A stretch of 64,000 bases of DNA from Niastella koreensis GR20-10 (GTDB lineage: Bacteria > Bacteroidota > Bacteroidia > Chitinophagales > Chitinophagaceae), in contig NC_016609.1 in the NCBI RefSeq assembly GCF_000246855.1, positions 7,700,744 through 7,764,743 on the forward strand, given 5' to 3'. A program made the position numbers and the translations under genes. Every line of letters begins with the position of its first letter. Within the stretch, counting starts at the first letter, position 1. Under the pieces are notes generated by a model, which was given only the letters and a program-made list of their open reading frames with translations, had not been told where the DNA came from and ran no database searches. This document shows, piece after piece, positions 8,001 to 17,882 of this stretch.

Positions 8001-9005
8001 TTATGGTTTACTGTTTTTCTCTGCTTCTTTACGGGCTTTTTCTTCCTGTTTAGCCTTCTTTCTGAAATACCCGCGGAATAAAAAATTATGCTGAATTGCT
8101 TCCAGGTCATCGTCGAGCTTGGTGCTTCCTGAGTTAAGGTTCTCAATAAGGGCTTTCACTTGTTGGGCAGTTGCGGGATCATTTAATAATAAGCCAAGTG
8201 TATTATCGTTTGTGTGTAACTGATCGCTAACCGATTTTAAATTGGCTGTAAATGTGTGGGCAGCATCGGCTGCATTATTTATTTGTTTTACGGCCGCCTG
8301 TAAATTGGCCATTATCATGGTATCGTGCACCAGCCCGTTGGCCAGGCTGCCCGGCTTATCCAACTCCGCCGTGTAGGCCGCAATACGGCTGCTTAACAGT
8401 TCGCTGTTGTGCGCAGCCTGCTGCAAATTGGTAGCGGTATTTGCCAGGCTTTTATATAAAGTAGCATCGGTCAGCAGTGCTCCGGCGGTACCTTCGCCTT
8501 TTACCAGCCGGCTGCTTACCGTTTTAAAATCGGTAGTAATAGCAACCAGGTTCTCATTGTTTTTTTGCAGCGTGGCCATTACATCATCGGTGCTTAACGT
8601 GTTTTCCACCTGCAATTGCTCCCCACCTTCAATAGCTTCGGCCTTGGGAGATCCACCATATATAACTACCAGTTTATTACCTATAAATCCTTCCGAGCCC
8701 ACTTTAGCTTTAGCATCTTTACGAATGAACTCCTGTGCTTTTTTCTCGATTTGCATGGTTACTCTTATTTTGGAGCTGCCATCAAAGTCAACTGCTTTCA
8801 CCGTACCTACTTTAACGCCCGAAAACCAAACGTTTCCTCCCTTTTGTAAACCATTTACGTCATTAAAAACGGCCACTACCTTAATAGAGGGGGTAAATGT
8901 TTTTTTCTGGCCTCCCAGGGTAAATATGCCAACTAAAAAAATCAGCAGACCTATGGTTACAAACAGGCCAACGATCACTGCGCGTTTGTTTTTTTCCGTG
9001 CTCAT
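8001..9005 (-). CDS. MCE/MlaD family lipid-transport protein
   Basis: 334 residues. A single N-terminal TM helix (about 8-29) anchors a periplasmic MCE domain (about 38-115: IKVVAVFNDVNGLQKGGNVWFSGVKVGTV, VGSEGFIGNKLVVIYGG), followed by a long helical region (about 140-310) and a basic Lys/Glu tail. MlaD-like proteins form hexameric rings that carry phospholipid between membranes with an MlaFE ABC transporter. The gene lies 25 bp after the ATPase and permease genes in the order E-F-D. No MlaB or MlaC homologue is present, as is usual for Bacteroidota MCE operons. Confidence 0.9.
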   Translation of the reverse strand: MSTEKNKRAVIVGLFVTIGLLIFLVGIFTLGGQKKTFTPSIKVVAVFNDVNGLQKGGNVWFSGVKVGTVKAVDFDGSSKIRVTMQIEKKAQEFIRKDAKAKVGSEGFIGNKLVVIYGGSPKAEAIEGGEQLQVENTLSTDDVMATLQKNNENLVAITTDFKTVSSRLVKGEGTAGALLTDATLYKSLANTATNLQQAAHNSELLSSRIAAYTAELDKPGSLANGLVHDTMIMANLQAAVKQINNAADAAHTFTANLKSVSDQLHTNDNTLGLLLNDPATAQQVKALIENLNSGSTKLDDDLEAIQHNFLFRGYFRKKAKQEEKARKEAEKNSKP

Positions 9006-9030
9006 CAGATAATATTTTTAATGGTATAAA

Positions 9031-9804
9031 TCAGGTAATAAAATTGTAATTGTAAAAACTTTTCAATCGTTCATCTTCACTGGCAAACACTTCTTCAAAC
9101 GTGCCTTCCTTTACAAACCGGCCATCCAGCAAAACCGCCAGTTTGTCGCCCGTTGCTTTGGCACAGGTAAGGTCATGCGTAATAATTATAGAACTGGTGT
9201 TGAACCGTTCCTGCACTTCATTAATAAGGTCGTTTATTTCCATGCTGGTAATAGGATCGAGGCCGGCAGTAGGTTCATCATACAACATAATTGCCGGCTG
9301 CATAATCAGTGTTCGTGCTATGCCTATCCGTTTCCGCTGACCGCCGGAGAGCTCTGCCGGCCATTGGTTGACGGTTTGCGATAACCCAACCGCTTCGAGT
9401 GCATTTTCAACAGCCTTCGTTACCTGTTCAGCGGTCAAATGTTTTGAATTGCGCAACAGCGGGAACTCCAGGTTCTCACGTACTGTCATGCTATCATACA
9501 GGGCGCTGCTCTGAAAAGAAAACCCGATGCGCAATCGCAATTGTTCCATTTCAGGGTAGCTGATCCCTGCCACATCTTTACCCAATACATTCACCGAACC
9601 TTTATCTGGTTTCAGCAACCCTGCAATGATCTTTATCAACACCGATTTACCGGTTCCCGATCTGCCCAGCACCACTACATTCTCACCCTGGTAAACATCC
9701 AGGTCTATGCCGCGCAACACATGGTTTGTTCCAAAAGATTTATACAGTTCATGTATGGAAATAACCTTTTTTGTTCTGTCGATATGTTTGTTCTTCTTTT
9801 CCAT
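9031..9804 (-). CDS. MlaF-type ABC transporter ATP-binding protein
   Basis: 257 residues from the ATG at 9804 (MEKKNKHIDRTKK). An alternative start at 9822 adds six residues. The preferred ATG overlaps the upstream permease stop as TGATG, which suggests coupled translation. ABC motifs are complete: Walker A GRSGTGKS, Q-loop FSFQSSALYDSMTV, signature LSGGQRKR, Walker B IMLYDEPTAGLD, H-loop IITHD. The ALYDSMTVRENL stretch after the Q-loop is typical of MlaF/Ttg2A. It should power phospholipid movement with the MlaE-like permease and the MCE protein. Confidence 0.92.
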   Translation of the reverse strand: MEKKNKHIDRTKKVISIHELYKSFGTNHVLRGIDLDVYQGENVVVLGRSGTGKSVLIKIIAGLLKPDKGSVNVLGKDVAGISYPEMEQLRLRIGFSFQSSALYDSMTVRENLEFPLLRNSKHLTAEQVTKAVENALEAVGLSQTVNQWPAELSGGQRKRIGIARTLIMQPAIMLYDEPTAGLDPITSMEINDLINEVQERFNTSSIIITHDLTCAKATGDKLAVLLDGRFVKEGTFEEVFASEDERLKSFYNYNFIT

Positions 9805-10604
9805 CAGGGCATTCTGAACCAATTGATGATCTGTACTACAATAATTTCTTCTATAAAAATCAGGAACATGGCCATCACTACCGAGCTATTGGCAGCACGG
9901 CCTACGCCCTGTGTTCCCTGGGTAGTGTTATATCCCTGGTAGCAACCTACAATGCCAATTGTAAATCCGAATAGTATTGTTTTTATAAACGAGGAATAAA
10001 TATCAAGGAAATTAATGCTGTGAAATCCATTTTCAACGAAGGAAACAAAACTGGTTTGTTCATTGCTGTGCACATTTACAAACGCACCCAGCAGGGCCAG
10101 CAAGGCCATATACAACATTAACAACGGAACCATTATGGAGGTAGCAATTACCCGGGTAACCACCAGGAATTTAAAGGGATTGGTAGCCGATACTTCCATG
10201 GCGTCTATTTGCTCGGTTACTTTCATGGAGCCCAGTTCGGCGCCAATGTTTGAACCTACTTTACCGGCAGTGATCAGGCCGGTTACCAACGGCGCCAGCG
10301 CCCTGATAATGGCAATAGTTACCAGTGACGGCAGCCATGAGGTAGCGCCAAAATCTGACAACGAAGGCCGGCTTTGTTTGGTGAAGACGATGCCTGTGAT
10401 GAATCCTGTGAGTGTTATAAGAGGTAAGCTCTTTACCCCTATTGAATAACTCTGCCTCACTATTTCCTTAAACTCGTAGGGAGGTAAAAACAGACTTTTA
10501 AAAAAGCGTGAAATGAACTGCCCGAATGTATACACATCGGTAAAGAACTCATCGATCTTTCCGGTAAATATATATCTGCGCGGCTTTTTCTGTTTTAAAC
10601 TCAT
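9804..10604 (-). CDS. MlaE-type ABC transporter permease
   Basis: 266 residues with about five hydrophobic segments and the MlaE family core: IVRQSYSIGVKSLPLITLTGFITGIVF, SLVTIAIIRALAPLVTGLITAGKVGSNIGAELGSMKVTEQIDAMEV, and ending WFRMP. It is the inner-membrane part of an Mla-like lipid transporter. It is the first gene of a three-gene operon (permease, ATPase, MCE protein), with a 1-base stop/start overlap to the ATPase gene. Confidence 0.92.
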   Translation of the reverse strand: MSLKQKKPRRYIFTGKIDEFFTDVYTFGQFISRFFKSLFLPPYEFKEIVRQSYSIGVKSLPLITLTGFITGIVFTKQSRPSLSDFGATSWLPSLVTIAIIRALAPLVTGLITAGKVGSNIGAELGSMKVTEQIDAMEVSATNPFKFLVVTRVIATSIMVPLLMLYMALLALLGAFVNVHSNEQTSFVSFVENGFHSINFLDIYSSFIKTILFGFTIGIVGCYQGYNTTQGTQGVGRAANSSVVMAMFLIFIEEIIVVQIINWFRMP

Positions 10605-10701
10605 GGATCATAATCCATCGAAATTTAAAACCAGCATATCCTGGGCAACAAATTCCCCAATATGAATACTAATTCAGTTCTGTATTAATTATTTATGGGA
10701 A

Positions 10702-11889
10702 TTATTTATGGGCAATAGGGGTAGGCGCTGACGCGGGGTCGTTTACGGCTGTTCCGGATGACTTTATAGCATTCCCGTCCAACAATAATAAACCGGCAAC
10801 GTGCGGGGCCGCCATGGATGTACCGCTGAAAATAGCGTACTTGCCCCCCATGTAGGTAGAGGTTATCTTTACACCAGGCGCCGCATAATCCACCACATCG
10901 TTACCATAATTTGAAAACGATGCAAAATTATCAACACTATCAACTGCTGCTACTGTATATACATTTTTTGCATTCACCCGGCCTGGCGAAAACTGCGAAG
11001 CCGGCTTATGATCATTACCTGCTGCAATAGCTATGTAAATTCCTTTGGCTGCGGTGTTTTGAACCGCCTGATCTAAAATAGTGGAGACGGTATCTTCACC
11101 CAGGCTCATATTCACTACATCACCTGCTTTCGCATTTGAATTCACGTAAGACAGTGCCTGAATGATGGATCCTAATGTGCCTTTACCATCTTTATCAAAT
11201 ACTCTTAAAGATACCAGGTTGGCCCCAGAGGCTACCCCCAAAACACCATATGAGTTGTTCTTGGCGCCAATAATACCGGCTACGTGCGTGCCATGGCCAT
11301 TTTCATCGCGGGCTGATGTTACGCCGGATATAAAACATTTGCTGCGGGCAGAATCGGCATTCAGGTCCGGATGGGTGAAATCAATACCTGAGTCAATGAT
11401 CCAGGCCGTTTTACCGGTTCCATCGCCATACCCTACGCGTTGTACATTCCAGGTAATTGTTTTTGGTTCAACCACCTGAAAACAGGTACCATAGGCTATA
11501 ATGCGGTCCTGCTCAATATTACTGATGCTGCTATCCTTCCGCAACCGGAACAATTCAGCAGCTGTTAAGTGGGCAATAAAGCCTTTAGCACCGCCGGAAA
11601 AGCTTTGTTTTATAGCATTGAGGTTAATGCTGTGTTTTTGCAATACCGTATTGGTAAAAGAGGCAATTCGTGCAGTGGTTGTTAAATCAATTCCCGTGGC
11701 AGTCGACTCCCGGTATGCTATTATATATTGGTCTGGAATAATGGTTCCATCTTCCACACTTTGACCCACCACGCAATTGTTGGTTGATGCATTTCCATCC
11801 GAACCGGAACCTGCATCATTTTTTTTACAGGCAGCCAACGCTATCAGACCTAAAACCAGTGTTGTTGTGATTATTGTTTTTATCTGCAT
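10702..11889 (-). CDS. S8 family subtilisin-like serine protease, lipoprotein
   Basis: 395 residues. Lipoprotein signal ends LIALAAC (Cys21). Residues about 50-132 look like an I9 inhibitor propeptide (DQYIIAYR... GFIAHLTAAELFRLRKDSSISNIEQD). The catalytic triad is intact: Asp166 in AWIIDSGIDFTHPDL, His199 in ENGHGTHVAG, Ser358 in FSGTSMAAPHVAG, and the oxyanion Asn292 in AAGND. It should be a surface or periplasmic lipid-anchored endopeptidase. It is a single gene with no obvious partner, 97 bp downstream of nothing co-oriented except the Mla operon on its other side. Confidence 0.92.
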   Translation of the reverse strand: MQIKTIITTTLVLGLIALAACKKNDAGSGSDGNASTNNCVVGQSVEDGTIIPDQYIIAYRESTATGIDLTTTARIASFTNTVLQKHSINLNAIKQSFSGGAKGFIAHLTAAELFRLRKDSSISNIEQDRIIAYGTCFQVVEPKTITWNVQRVGYGDGTGKTAWIIDSGIDFTHPDLNADSARSKCFISGVTSARDENGHGTHVAGIIGAKNNSYGVLGVASGANLVSLRVFDKDGKGTLGSIIQALSYVNSNAKAGDVVNMSLGEDTVSTILDQAVQNTAAKGIYIAIAAGNDHKPASQFSPGRVNAKNVYTVAAVDSVDNFASFSNYGNDVVDYAAPGVKITSTYMGGKYAIFSGTSMAAPHVAGLLLLDGNAIKSSGTAVNDPASAPTPIAHK

Positions 11890-12080
11890 TTGAAAGGACC
11901 TCCGGGTTATTATAAACGGTTTTTCAGATTGAAAGGCTGGGTCTTTATGACCGCTTTAACATCTTTTTAATTTTTCAAATATGGGATGTTAAAGGTCAAA
12001 TAACGCGCCACAACTGTTCAAAGTTCGCACTGATAAAAGGCTTCAGAAAGCAGGTTGCAATTTTTTAACAATTGTCAATT

Positions 12081-12626
12081 TCACTCATCTGCCGCAGATG
12101 CCTTTTGTTCAATGCATTGGATAAGCGCCTGCACAGTTTTCAAAATAGCTTCTTTTATAGCTACATCCGACACCTCCCCTTTTTCATTGAATTTTGTTTT
12201 GATAAATGGGATCAGCAAAGCCCCGCCCGGAGGAATGTCTGATGATATGGCAGAAAAGATCTGCAGCCAGGCGGCATGCGCCTTATCGCCGCTTGAGGCC
12301 GCGGTTATTAAGGCTAATGGTTTATTTACCAGCTCGCCCGATCTTACCGTCCACTCAATGGCATTTTTCAATGCTCCGGGAACGCCAAAAGCGTATTCGG
12401 GAGAACAAATTAACACCCCATCCGCTTCGGTCAGTTGCCGGATCCAGTCATTTACTGTTTCCGAAGCCGGGCCATCATCAAATGCGGGCAGGGTGGCCAG
12501 TCCCTGATAAATGGATATCTCCACATTTTCAGGCGCCCATTTTTGAATTTCCTTTACCAGTAAAGCATTGGATGAAGTGGGTCGTATGCCTCCTGATACT
12601 GACAGGATCTTTATCTTTCTGTTCAT
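12081..12626 (-). CDS. NADPH-dependent FMN reductase family protein
   Basis: 181 residues, flavodoxin-like fold. The N-terminal phosphate-binding loop is SVSGGIRPTSSNALLV, and the family motif LICSPEYAFGVPGALKNAIEWT (about 93-114) is complete. These enzymes reduce FMN, quinones or other acceptors with NAD(P)H in the cytoplasm. It starts 12 bp after the stop of the DUF2264 gene and is almost surely on its transcript, though I see no functional link. Confidence 0.88.
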   Translation of the reverse strand: MNRKIKILSVSGGIRPTSSNALLVKEIQKWAPENVEISIYQGLATLPAFDDGPASETVNDWIRQLTEADGVLICSPEYAFGVPGALKNAIEWTVRSGELVNKPLALITAASSGDKAHAAWLQIFSAISSDIPPGGALLIPFIKTKFNEKGEVSDVAIKEAILKTVQALIQCIEQKASAADE

Positions 12627-12638
12627 TCTATAGGTTCA

Positions 12639-13859
12639 TTAATTTTCAATAGCATGATCAATGGGAATGGGCTCGCCGTTCCAGGCTTTTTTGGCGGTCC
12701 AGTCGGCATCGGCGTTTTGCCAAAAGGCATCCGAGGCTTGTAATCCCAACACCAGGAAGGCCTGAGAACATAAATACAGGCTGCCGGTTGAAATATACGG
12801 TTCCCCAACGCCGGGCTGGTGGCCTGCCAGCCCTATTGTTAACCAGCCTGCTGCATCAAAAGTATTGGGCATTTCCAACTGCCGCTTCACCACCGTATAC
12901 AACGCACACCGCACCTGTTGTGGTAATACCTCATCAGGTAATTGGTGCATCAGGGCCATCTTCGACAACAATTGAAAAGCACCAAACCGGTAAGTCAGTG
13001 AGCGGCCAATAGGCGGATAGGTGCCTTCCGGTGAGATCAGACGTTCCTGGATGGCTGCGTATCGCCTGGCCCGGCTTAATTCCAATTCATAGGTTTTGTT
13101 TTCATTCTGGCCACTGTTTATCAGTGTTTGCAACACTTCCAAAAACATGGGCTGAATAACGAAGCTATTGTAATAATCCCAATGAAAACTGGCGCCGTCG
13201 CCATAAACGCCATCGCCTTTGTACCATTGTAAATGTTGTGATACGGCATAGTCTATCCGCATTTTATCGCAACTGCCTTCAAATTGTAATAGGGCCGCTT
13301 CCACCATGGCGCTGAAAAAAAGCCAGTTGCTATGCCCCGGCGTTATTACCCGCGACGATTTGAGGGCCTCCAGCACGTTTTTTTGGGTTTTGGCATCCAG
13401 GCGTCCCCATAACTGTTTGGGCGCACGTAACAGGGCCTGCGACAAAAACGCCGCATCTACCAGGGCCTGTCCGCCTTTATTAAAGTTCATATAATCCAGG
13501 GCAGCAGGGTCGGTGCCATTGCGAATGCAAATGATAGATAGGTCCAGATATTTCTTACGCAGTTTCCCTTCGGCGGTGCTATCCGGCCCCAGTTCCAGCC
13601 AGGGCGCCATACCGGCCAGTAAGCGGCCAAATGCTTCCAGGTAGGTAAAGTTCTGCCGGTCGTTGGTTTTGGCTTCTACCGGCATTTTCTTTTTCAGTTC
13701 GTTTTTGCTGAGCGCCGTTAACAGCGGATCGGCTATCCGTACCATCGCATTTACCAGGTAATCGCGGTGCACGGCACCGTTTGAACCCGGTTTTTGTGCC
13801 TGCATCCATAGAGGCAACAGCAATGACGCAATAAGCAGGCGTTTCGTAAACTTTTTCAT
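12639..13859 (-). CDS. DUF2264 domain protein, secreted
   Basis: 406 residues. Signal peptide MKKFTKRLLIASLLLPLWMQAQ, then a DUF2264 alpha/alpha-barrel: YLEAFGRLLAGMAPWLELG, LDYMNFNKGGQALVDAAFLSQALLR, NWLFFSAMVEAALLQF, GDGVYGDGASFHWDYYNSFVIQPM, YPPIGRSLTYRFGAFQLLS. The family resembles polysaccharide lyases and unsaturated-uronide hydrolases, so a role in glycan or uronide degradation is plausible but unproven here. The signal peptide places it in the periplasm. It is the first of two genes with the FMN reductase. Confidence 0.85.
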   Translation of the reverse strand: MKKFTKRLLIASLLLPLWMQAQKPGSNGAVHRDYLVNAMVRIADPLLTALSKNELKKKMPVEAKTNDRQNFTYLEAFGRLLAGMAPWLELGPDSTAEGKLRKKYLDLSIICIRNGTDPAALDYMNFNKGGQALVDAAFLSQALLRAPKQLWGRLDAKTQKNVLEALKSSRVITPGHSNWLFFSAMVEAALLQFEGSCDKMRIDYAVSQHLQWYKGDGVYGDGASFHWDYYNSFVIQPMFLEVLQTLINSGQNENKTYELELSRARRYAAIQERLISPEGTYPPIGRSLTYRFGAFQLLSKMALMHQLPDEVLPQQVRCALYTVVKRQLEMPNTFDAAGWLTIGLAGHQPGVGEPYISTGSLYLCSQAFLVLGLQASDAFWQNADADWTAKKAWNGEPIPIDHAIEN

Positions 13860-14123
13860 TTGATTTTAGAATCGTTGGTTTAACCGGCGGATTAACTCAA
13901 TCGTTTGCCGGCAGCATCGCAGGGCTGAAGGTACTACTTCAACAACAATTTTGGGAACCAGGCAAACACCTGCCCGTATTACTGCTATAAGCAGAGCCTT
14001 TTCAATTAGCAACCCGGTATTTGTAGTGCCTGAATAATTATACTTATTGCCAGATTAAAATATTCTATCGGAGGGAGAAATTACTCCTGAAAATTGGTAA
14101 TTTTATCAATTATTAACCACCTC

Positions 14124-14534
14124 ATGAGCAAGACGAAAACCCTTTTTATTATAGACGATGATGAAGATGATCAGCTGTTCATTAATGAGGCCATGAAGGA
14201 TTTAAAAATTCCTTTTGAATGCTTTTATGCCAACAACGGCGAGTCAGCGTTAAAGCATTTAAAAGAGGGCACCGTTCCGCTCCCCGATTTTATTTTCCTT
14301 GACCTGAATATGCCCAAATTAAATGGCAAAGAATGCCTGATAGAGATCAAAAAGCTCCCGCAATATTCAACCGTTCCGCTTATTATTTACACTACCAGCA
14401 GCAATCAAAAAGACAAACAGGAAATTATGCAGCTGGGCGCCCACTTCTTCTTAACCAAACCCACCCGCATCAGTGAACTGTGCGTTTGCCTGAACAATGT
14501 TTTCTCTATGGACTGGAAACAGGTGGCGGGGTAA
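14124..14534 (+). CDS. Single-domain CheY-like response regulator
   Basis: 136 residues from the ATG at 14124 (MSKTKTLFIIDDDEDDQLF). A TTG start 30 bases upstream is less likely. Receiver features are complete: acidic cluster at 11-16, phospho-acceptor Asp60 (IFLDLNMP), Thr/Ser in TTSSNQKD, and Lys in FLTKPT. There is no output domain. The DDDEDD start is typical of the Rcp1-like subgroup that works with phytochrome-like or hybrid kinases. No kinase is adjacent, so it must be served from elsewhere. Confidence 0.88.
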   Translation: MSKTKTLFIIDDDEDDQLFINEAMKDLKIPFECFYANNGESALKHLKEGTVPLPDFIFLDLNMPKLNGKECLIEIKKLPQYSTVPLIIYTTSSNQKDKQEIMQLGAHFFLTKPTRISELCVCLNNVFSMDWKQVAG

Positions 14535-14535
14535 A

Positions 14536-14560
14536 GTTGACAGGGTTGACAAATTAACAA
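14536..14560. repeat. GTTGACAGGGTTGAC dispersed repeat copy
   Basis: AAGTTGACAGGGTTGACAAATTAAC follows the stop of the CheY-like gene. The GTTGACAGGGTTGA core also occurs at 27955-27968, within the hairpin region downstream of the family-10-like hydrolase. Confidence 0.5.
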
Positions 14561-14613
14561 GGCCGCAACGCGGTATTCGCCACAATTTATATTTTTGCAT
14601 TCTACCTATTCTC

Positions 14614-17220
14614 TTATCTAATTAAAACCAGAGTACCCCGTTGCACGTATGGTGCTCCCAGATAATCAGTGGCTTTTACCATCCACACATAGGTGCCTGC
14701 CGGCTGTATTTTGCCACCAATGGTCCCATCCCAGCCATGCTCATTGCTCGATGTTCTGAACACCAGTTGCCCCCAACGATTAAAGATCTCGAAATAATCT
14801 ATGCGCGCTATCCCCACTGCAATCGGGCGCAGCATGTCGTTTCTGCCATCGCTGTTGGGTGTAAACGCATTGGGCACAAATACAGTAGGCACAGTTTGAA
14901 ATACTTTCACTTTTATGTAGGCAGAATCAACACAATTGGCTTCGTTATACACCAACACTTTATAGGTTAGGCCGGCGGAAGAGGTGGTATACACAGCCGT
15001 AGGGTTGGCAATAGCAGGATTCGATAAATTGGTGGCCGGGACCCACCGGTAGGCTTTACCACCGCTTGCCTGTAATTGCAACAATTGATTTATCACTACC
15101 GATGTATCCCTGCCTGCAAATGCTTTTATTTGAGGTAATACATTCACTACCACCGTATCATACCCTGGTTTGGGACAGCCTTTATTGTCATAGGCCGAAA
15201 GCACATAAGCCGTACTTGTTTTTGGCGAAGCCACCGGGTTCAGGATGCTGATATTGCTTAGCGACGGCGAAGGCAACCATACAAACCGGATGGCCTCGGT
15301 ACTGGCTAACAATTGCGCTTTTGTATTAAAGCAAATAGTAGTGTCCGGGCCTGCATCCGCTACCGGGTATGGCACGGTTGTAACCAATACCTGGTCTTTG
15401 GCCATGCAACTGCCAATGTTGGCCGTTACTTCATATTTTGTGCTGGCCCTTGTTACCACGTCGGGGTTGGCGGCGGCTGCATTCAACACCTGGTTTGCAG
15501 GTGTCCAGTTATATTTTAATCCGTCTGATGATACATGCAGGCGAACTGTATCGCCCTGGCAAATGGTGGTATCATTCATTGCCAGCAAGGTTACATGATC
15601 TACCACGCGCACCTGTACCGAATCGCGGTTGATGCAGCCATTATCATCCAGCTGCACTGTATAGAAGATGGTGGTCAAAGGATTCACTGTGGGGGTGGCT
15701 GTATTTGCATTCAACATGGCCGTGGCGGGCGACCAGCTGAAAACACCATTGCCAATAGCCTGCAATTGCAACGCATCGGGAATACAAATGAGCGTATCGC
15801 GAAAAGCAAGTGATAAAGGCGGCTTTTCAACAATGGAAATATCTTTAAGCGTAGTATCGCGGCAGCCCTTTGTATTGGTGGCGATCAACCGGACGTTTTT
15901 AACACCCATCGATTGATAGATATAGACAGGCGAGGGTTGCGAGGATACATCACTGCCGGTTCCATCGCCAAAATTCCAGTCCCAGGAATCAACTTTGCCA
16001 TAGGCAGTAACCGATGCATCAAAAAACCTGGTTGGCTTTTTAAAGCAAATGCCATTCACGTTAAAATCGGGTTTAAAGCCAGGATAAACATAGGCCTGTG
16101 AAACGGATGAATCAGAACATTGCTGACCACGGTTGATGACCAGTTTTACGGTATAAACGCCTGTATCGGTAAATGTATAATTGGTAACTGCGTCGTTTGA
16201 ATAGAATACAGTAATCCCTTTGTTATCGATCAGCTCCCAGGTGGTGGAGGTTATAAGCGGACTGGTACTTAAATTAGCCAGAGCTATGGTTTGCGAATTT
16301 TTACAAAGCATATAGTCGGGCGGTATGGTAGCCGATGCAATGGTGCATGCCGTGATGCGGATCTGCAGGTCTTTTCGCTGGGTGGCAATGACAACTCCGT
16401 TCCTGATCTCTTCTACCTGTACCGTTACCACATATATTCCTTCTCCCGGGGCCACGCCGGTTATCATACCCGTATTAGGATTGATCTTTACATTGCCACC
16501 TAATGGCGCGCCTGGTCCGTAATTGGACCCGTAGGGCACTGAAGAATAGGGTGGCGATGCCGGTGGAAAATTTAACCCACCGCCGCCTGAACCGCCCACA
16601 TAGGCATTGGTAAATGAATACCGCAGCTGGTCGTTGTCGTTATCTACCGCTGCAAAACTGTAAGAGAAAGAGTTATTGGCGCAGATCACTACCATATCAT
16701 CGCCGTTGAAAGCAGCACTGCTGTTTTCTGGTCCCGATGGCACCACCCCATTGCCTGGAATTTCACCGGTATACGTAGCCCCGATGTTGCCATAGGCCGG
16801 TACCAGGTTGCTGATGCCCTGTACGCGATATACAACCTGTATTACTATAACATATCCTTCTGCCGAAGGCGGCAGGCTTACATTGAATTCATAAAAACCA
16901 ATATCATAACAAACAGAAGGCGGGTTGGTGATACAGGGACCCGGGTTACTCAATGTAAGTTTATCCTGGTGGGCCATTCCAATGCTGATGTCTTTTATAT
17001 GAGCGCCGGTCCCTTTATTAAAAATGCCAAAGTAAGCAGGATCAGGCAATCGCCGGTTACTATAACAATCCATAAATAATTTAGCGGTTACCTGGTAGTT
17101 GCACATCCCATTACTGATGCCGGTAAATATATAATTCATTTCACCGCCGGTGATGTGATCGGCACGGGCGGTAAATAATTGCATAAGCAGCAGCAAGCAG
17201 CCAATGATCGACTTCTTCAT
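14614..17220 (-). CDS. Secreted PKD-repeat protein with type IX secretion (gliding-type) C-terminal domain
   Basis: 868 residues. Signal peptide MKKSIIGCLLLLMQLFTARA. An N-terminal region (about 20-290) contains DHITGGEMNY and VDNDNDQLRYSF, as in Bacteroidota surface proteins. PKD-type repeats follow (WDWNFGDGTGSD near 415), then several copies of an about 80-residue Ig-like unit with DTTIC and NPxxxPxTxTxYxV motifs (ADAGPDTTICFNTKAQLLAS). The last 85 residues are a CHU_C / T9SS type B sorting domain: VFVPNAFTPNSDGRND, FEIFNRWGQLVF, GWDGT, PAGTYVWMVKATD. It should be exported by T9SS and held at the cell surface or released. It is transcribed alone. Confidence 0.9.
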   Translation of the reverse strand: MKKSIIGCLLLLMQLFTARADHITGGEMNYIFTGISNGMCNYQVTAKLFMDCYSNRRLPDPAYFGIFNKGTGAHIKDISIGMAHQDKLTLSNPGPCITNPPSVCYDIGFYEFNVSLPPSAEGYVIVIQVVYRVQGISNLVPAYGNIGATYTGEIPGNGVVPSGPENSSAAFNGDDMVVICANNSFSYSFAAVDNDNDQLRYSFTNAYVGGSGGGGLNFPPASPPYSSVPYGSNYGPGAPLGGNVKINPNTGMITGVAPGEGIYVVTVQVEEIRNGVVIATQRKDLQIRITACTIASATIPPDYMLCKNSQTIALANLSTSPLITSTTWELIDNKGITVFYSNDAVTNYTFTDTGVYTVKLVINRGQQCSDSSVSQAYVYPGFKPDFNVNGICFKKPTRFFDASVTAYGKVDSWDWNFGDGTGSDVSSQPSPVYIYQSMGVKNVRLIATNTKGCRDTTLKDISIVEKPPLSLAFRDTLICIPDALQLQAIGNGVFSWSPATAMLNANTATPTVNPLTTIFYTVQLDDNGCINRDSVQVRVVDHVTLLAMNDTTICQGDTVRLHVSSDGLKYNWTPANQVLNAAAANPDVVTRASTKYEVTANIGSCMAKDQVLVTTVPYPVADAGPDTTICFNTKAQLLASTEAIRFVWLPSPSLSNISILNPVASPKTSTAYVLSAYDNKGCPKPGYDTVVVNVLPQIKAFAGRDTSVVINQLLQLQASGGKAYRWVPATNLSNPAIANPTAVYTTSSAGLTYKVLVYNEANCVDSAYIKVKVFQTVPTVFVPNAFTPNSDGRNDMLRPIAVGIARIDYFEIFNRWGQLVFRTSSNEHGWDGTIGGKIQPAGTYVWMVKATDYLGAPYVQRGTLVLIR

Positions 17221-17514
17221 GCTTTTGGCAATAAGTAATTAGAATAAAATAATGTAAGGGAACGATGTTTTGAAAAGAGATAATTCAATTAGAACAGCAC
17301 TATCAATTTACGATTTTTCAGGCGGAATAGTTGTTGCGATTTTACAGTAAAAATGAGCGAAAACGATTGATGTGGAGAAAATATACAACTTAACCAAACT
17401 AAATAAACAACTAGTTTACAATGTCTTGAAGAATTCCAATCACTTTTTAACCCGATTTCCGGTCATAATGGAGAGATTATTGTGCACCTTTGTACCAGGT
17501 TAAAAAAACTGAAT
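17221..17514. other. Intergenic region between divergent genes
   Basis: AT-rich spacer of 294 bases between the T9SS cargo gene (minus) and a small plus-strand gene. I see no gene in it. A CACCTTTG sequence at 17486-17493, close to a -7 box, lies 22 bases before the small gene's ATG. Confidence 0.4.
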
Positions 17515-17766
17515 ATGGAAACAGATTTTTCAACTACTATTTTATGTACCGACGGGCAGGAACGGGAATTTCATTTTGCCCGCATTAACTCAGTGGCCAT
17601 TTACTTCCATATTTCTGTTGTTGACAGCAGTGGGCGACTGATCACTGCAACACTTGCCCGGGACTCAACCAATCACTGGAAATTACATGAGCAGGAACTG
17701 CCCCGCTGGTTCATTACTGCCGAACCGGAATTGGGCAATGAAGTGGAACACAAAGCGGGCCGGTAA
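17515..17766 (+). CDS. Small conserved-looking hypothetical protein
   Basis: 83 residues from the ATG at 17515 (METDFSTTILC). A longer reading from 17482 runs through the likely promoter. The pattern FHFARINSVAIYFHISVVDSSGRLITATLARD, then WFITAEPELG, looks like a small beta-rich cytoplasmic domain without signal or membrane segment. I do not recognise the family. It is followed by the terminator of the convergent small membrane gene. Confidence 0.5.
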   Translation: METDFSTTILCTDGQEREFHFARINSVAIYFHISVVDSSGRLITATLARDSTNHWKLHEQELPRWFITAEPELGNEVEHKAGR

Positions 17767-17824
17767 CTACACATTCTCTCCTTCAGTTTCCAGCATGAAT
17801 TCCGGAAGTATAAAAATAAAAAAA

Positions 17825-17846
17825 GGAACCGGTTAACACCAGTTCC
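17825..17846 (-). terminator. Terminator of the 58-residue membrane protein gene
   Basis: GGAAC-c-GGT-TAAC-ACC-a-GTTCC hairpin with one internal mismatch. Read on the minus strand it is followed by a long T-rich run (TTTTTTTATTTTTA), a good intrinsic terminator for the gene ending at 17883. Confidence 0.6.
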
Positions 17847-17882
17847 CTATACCCTTATGTTATGACTGAAAGAAGCTCTTGT

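Noticed and set aside
14584-14591. TATTTTTG box on the plus strand
   Set aside because: It points into the 3' end of the convergent T9SS gene with no gene behind it.
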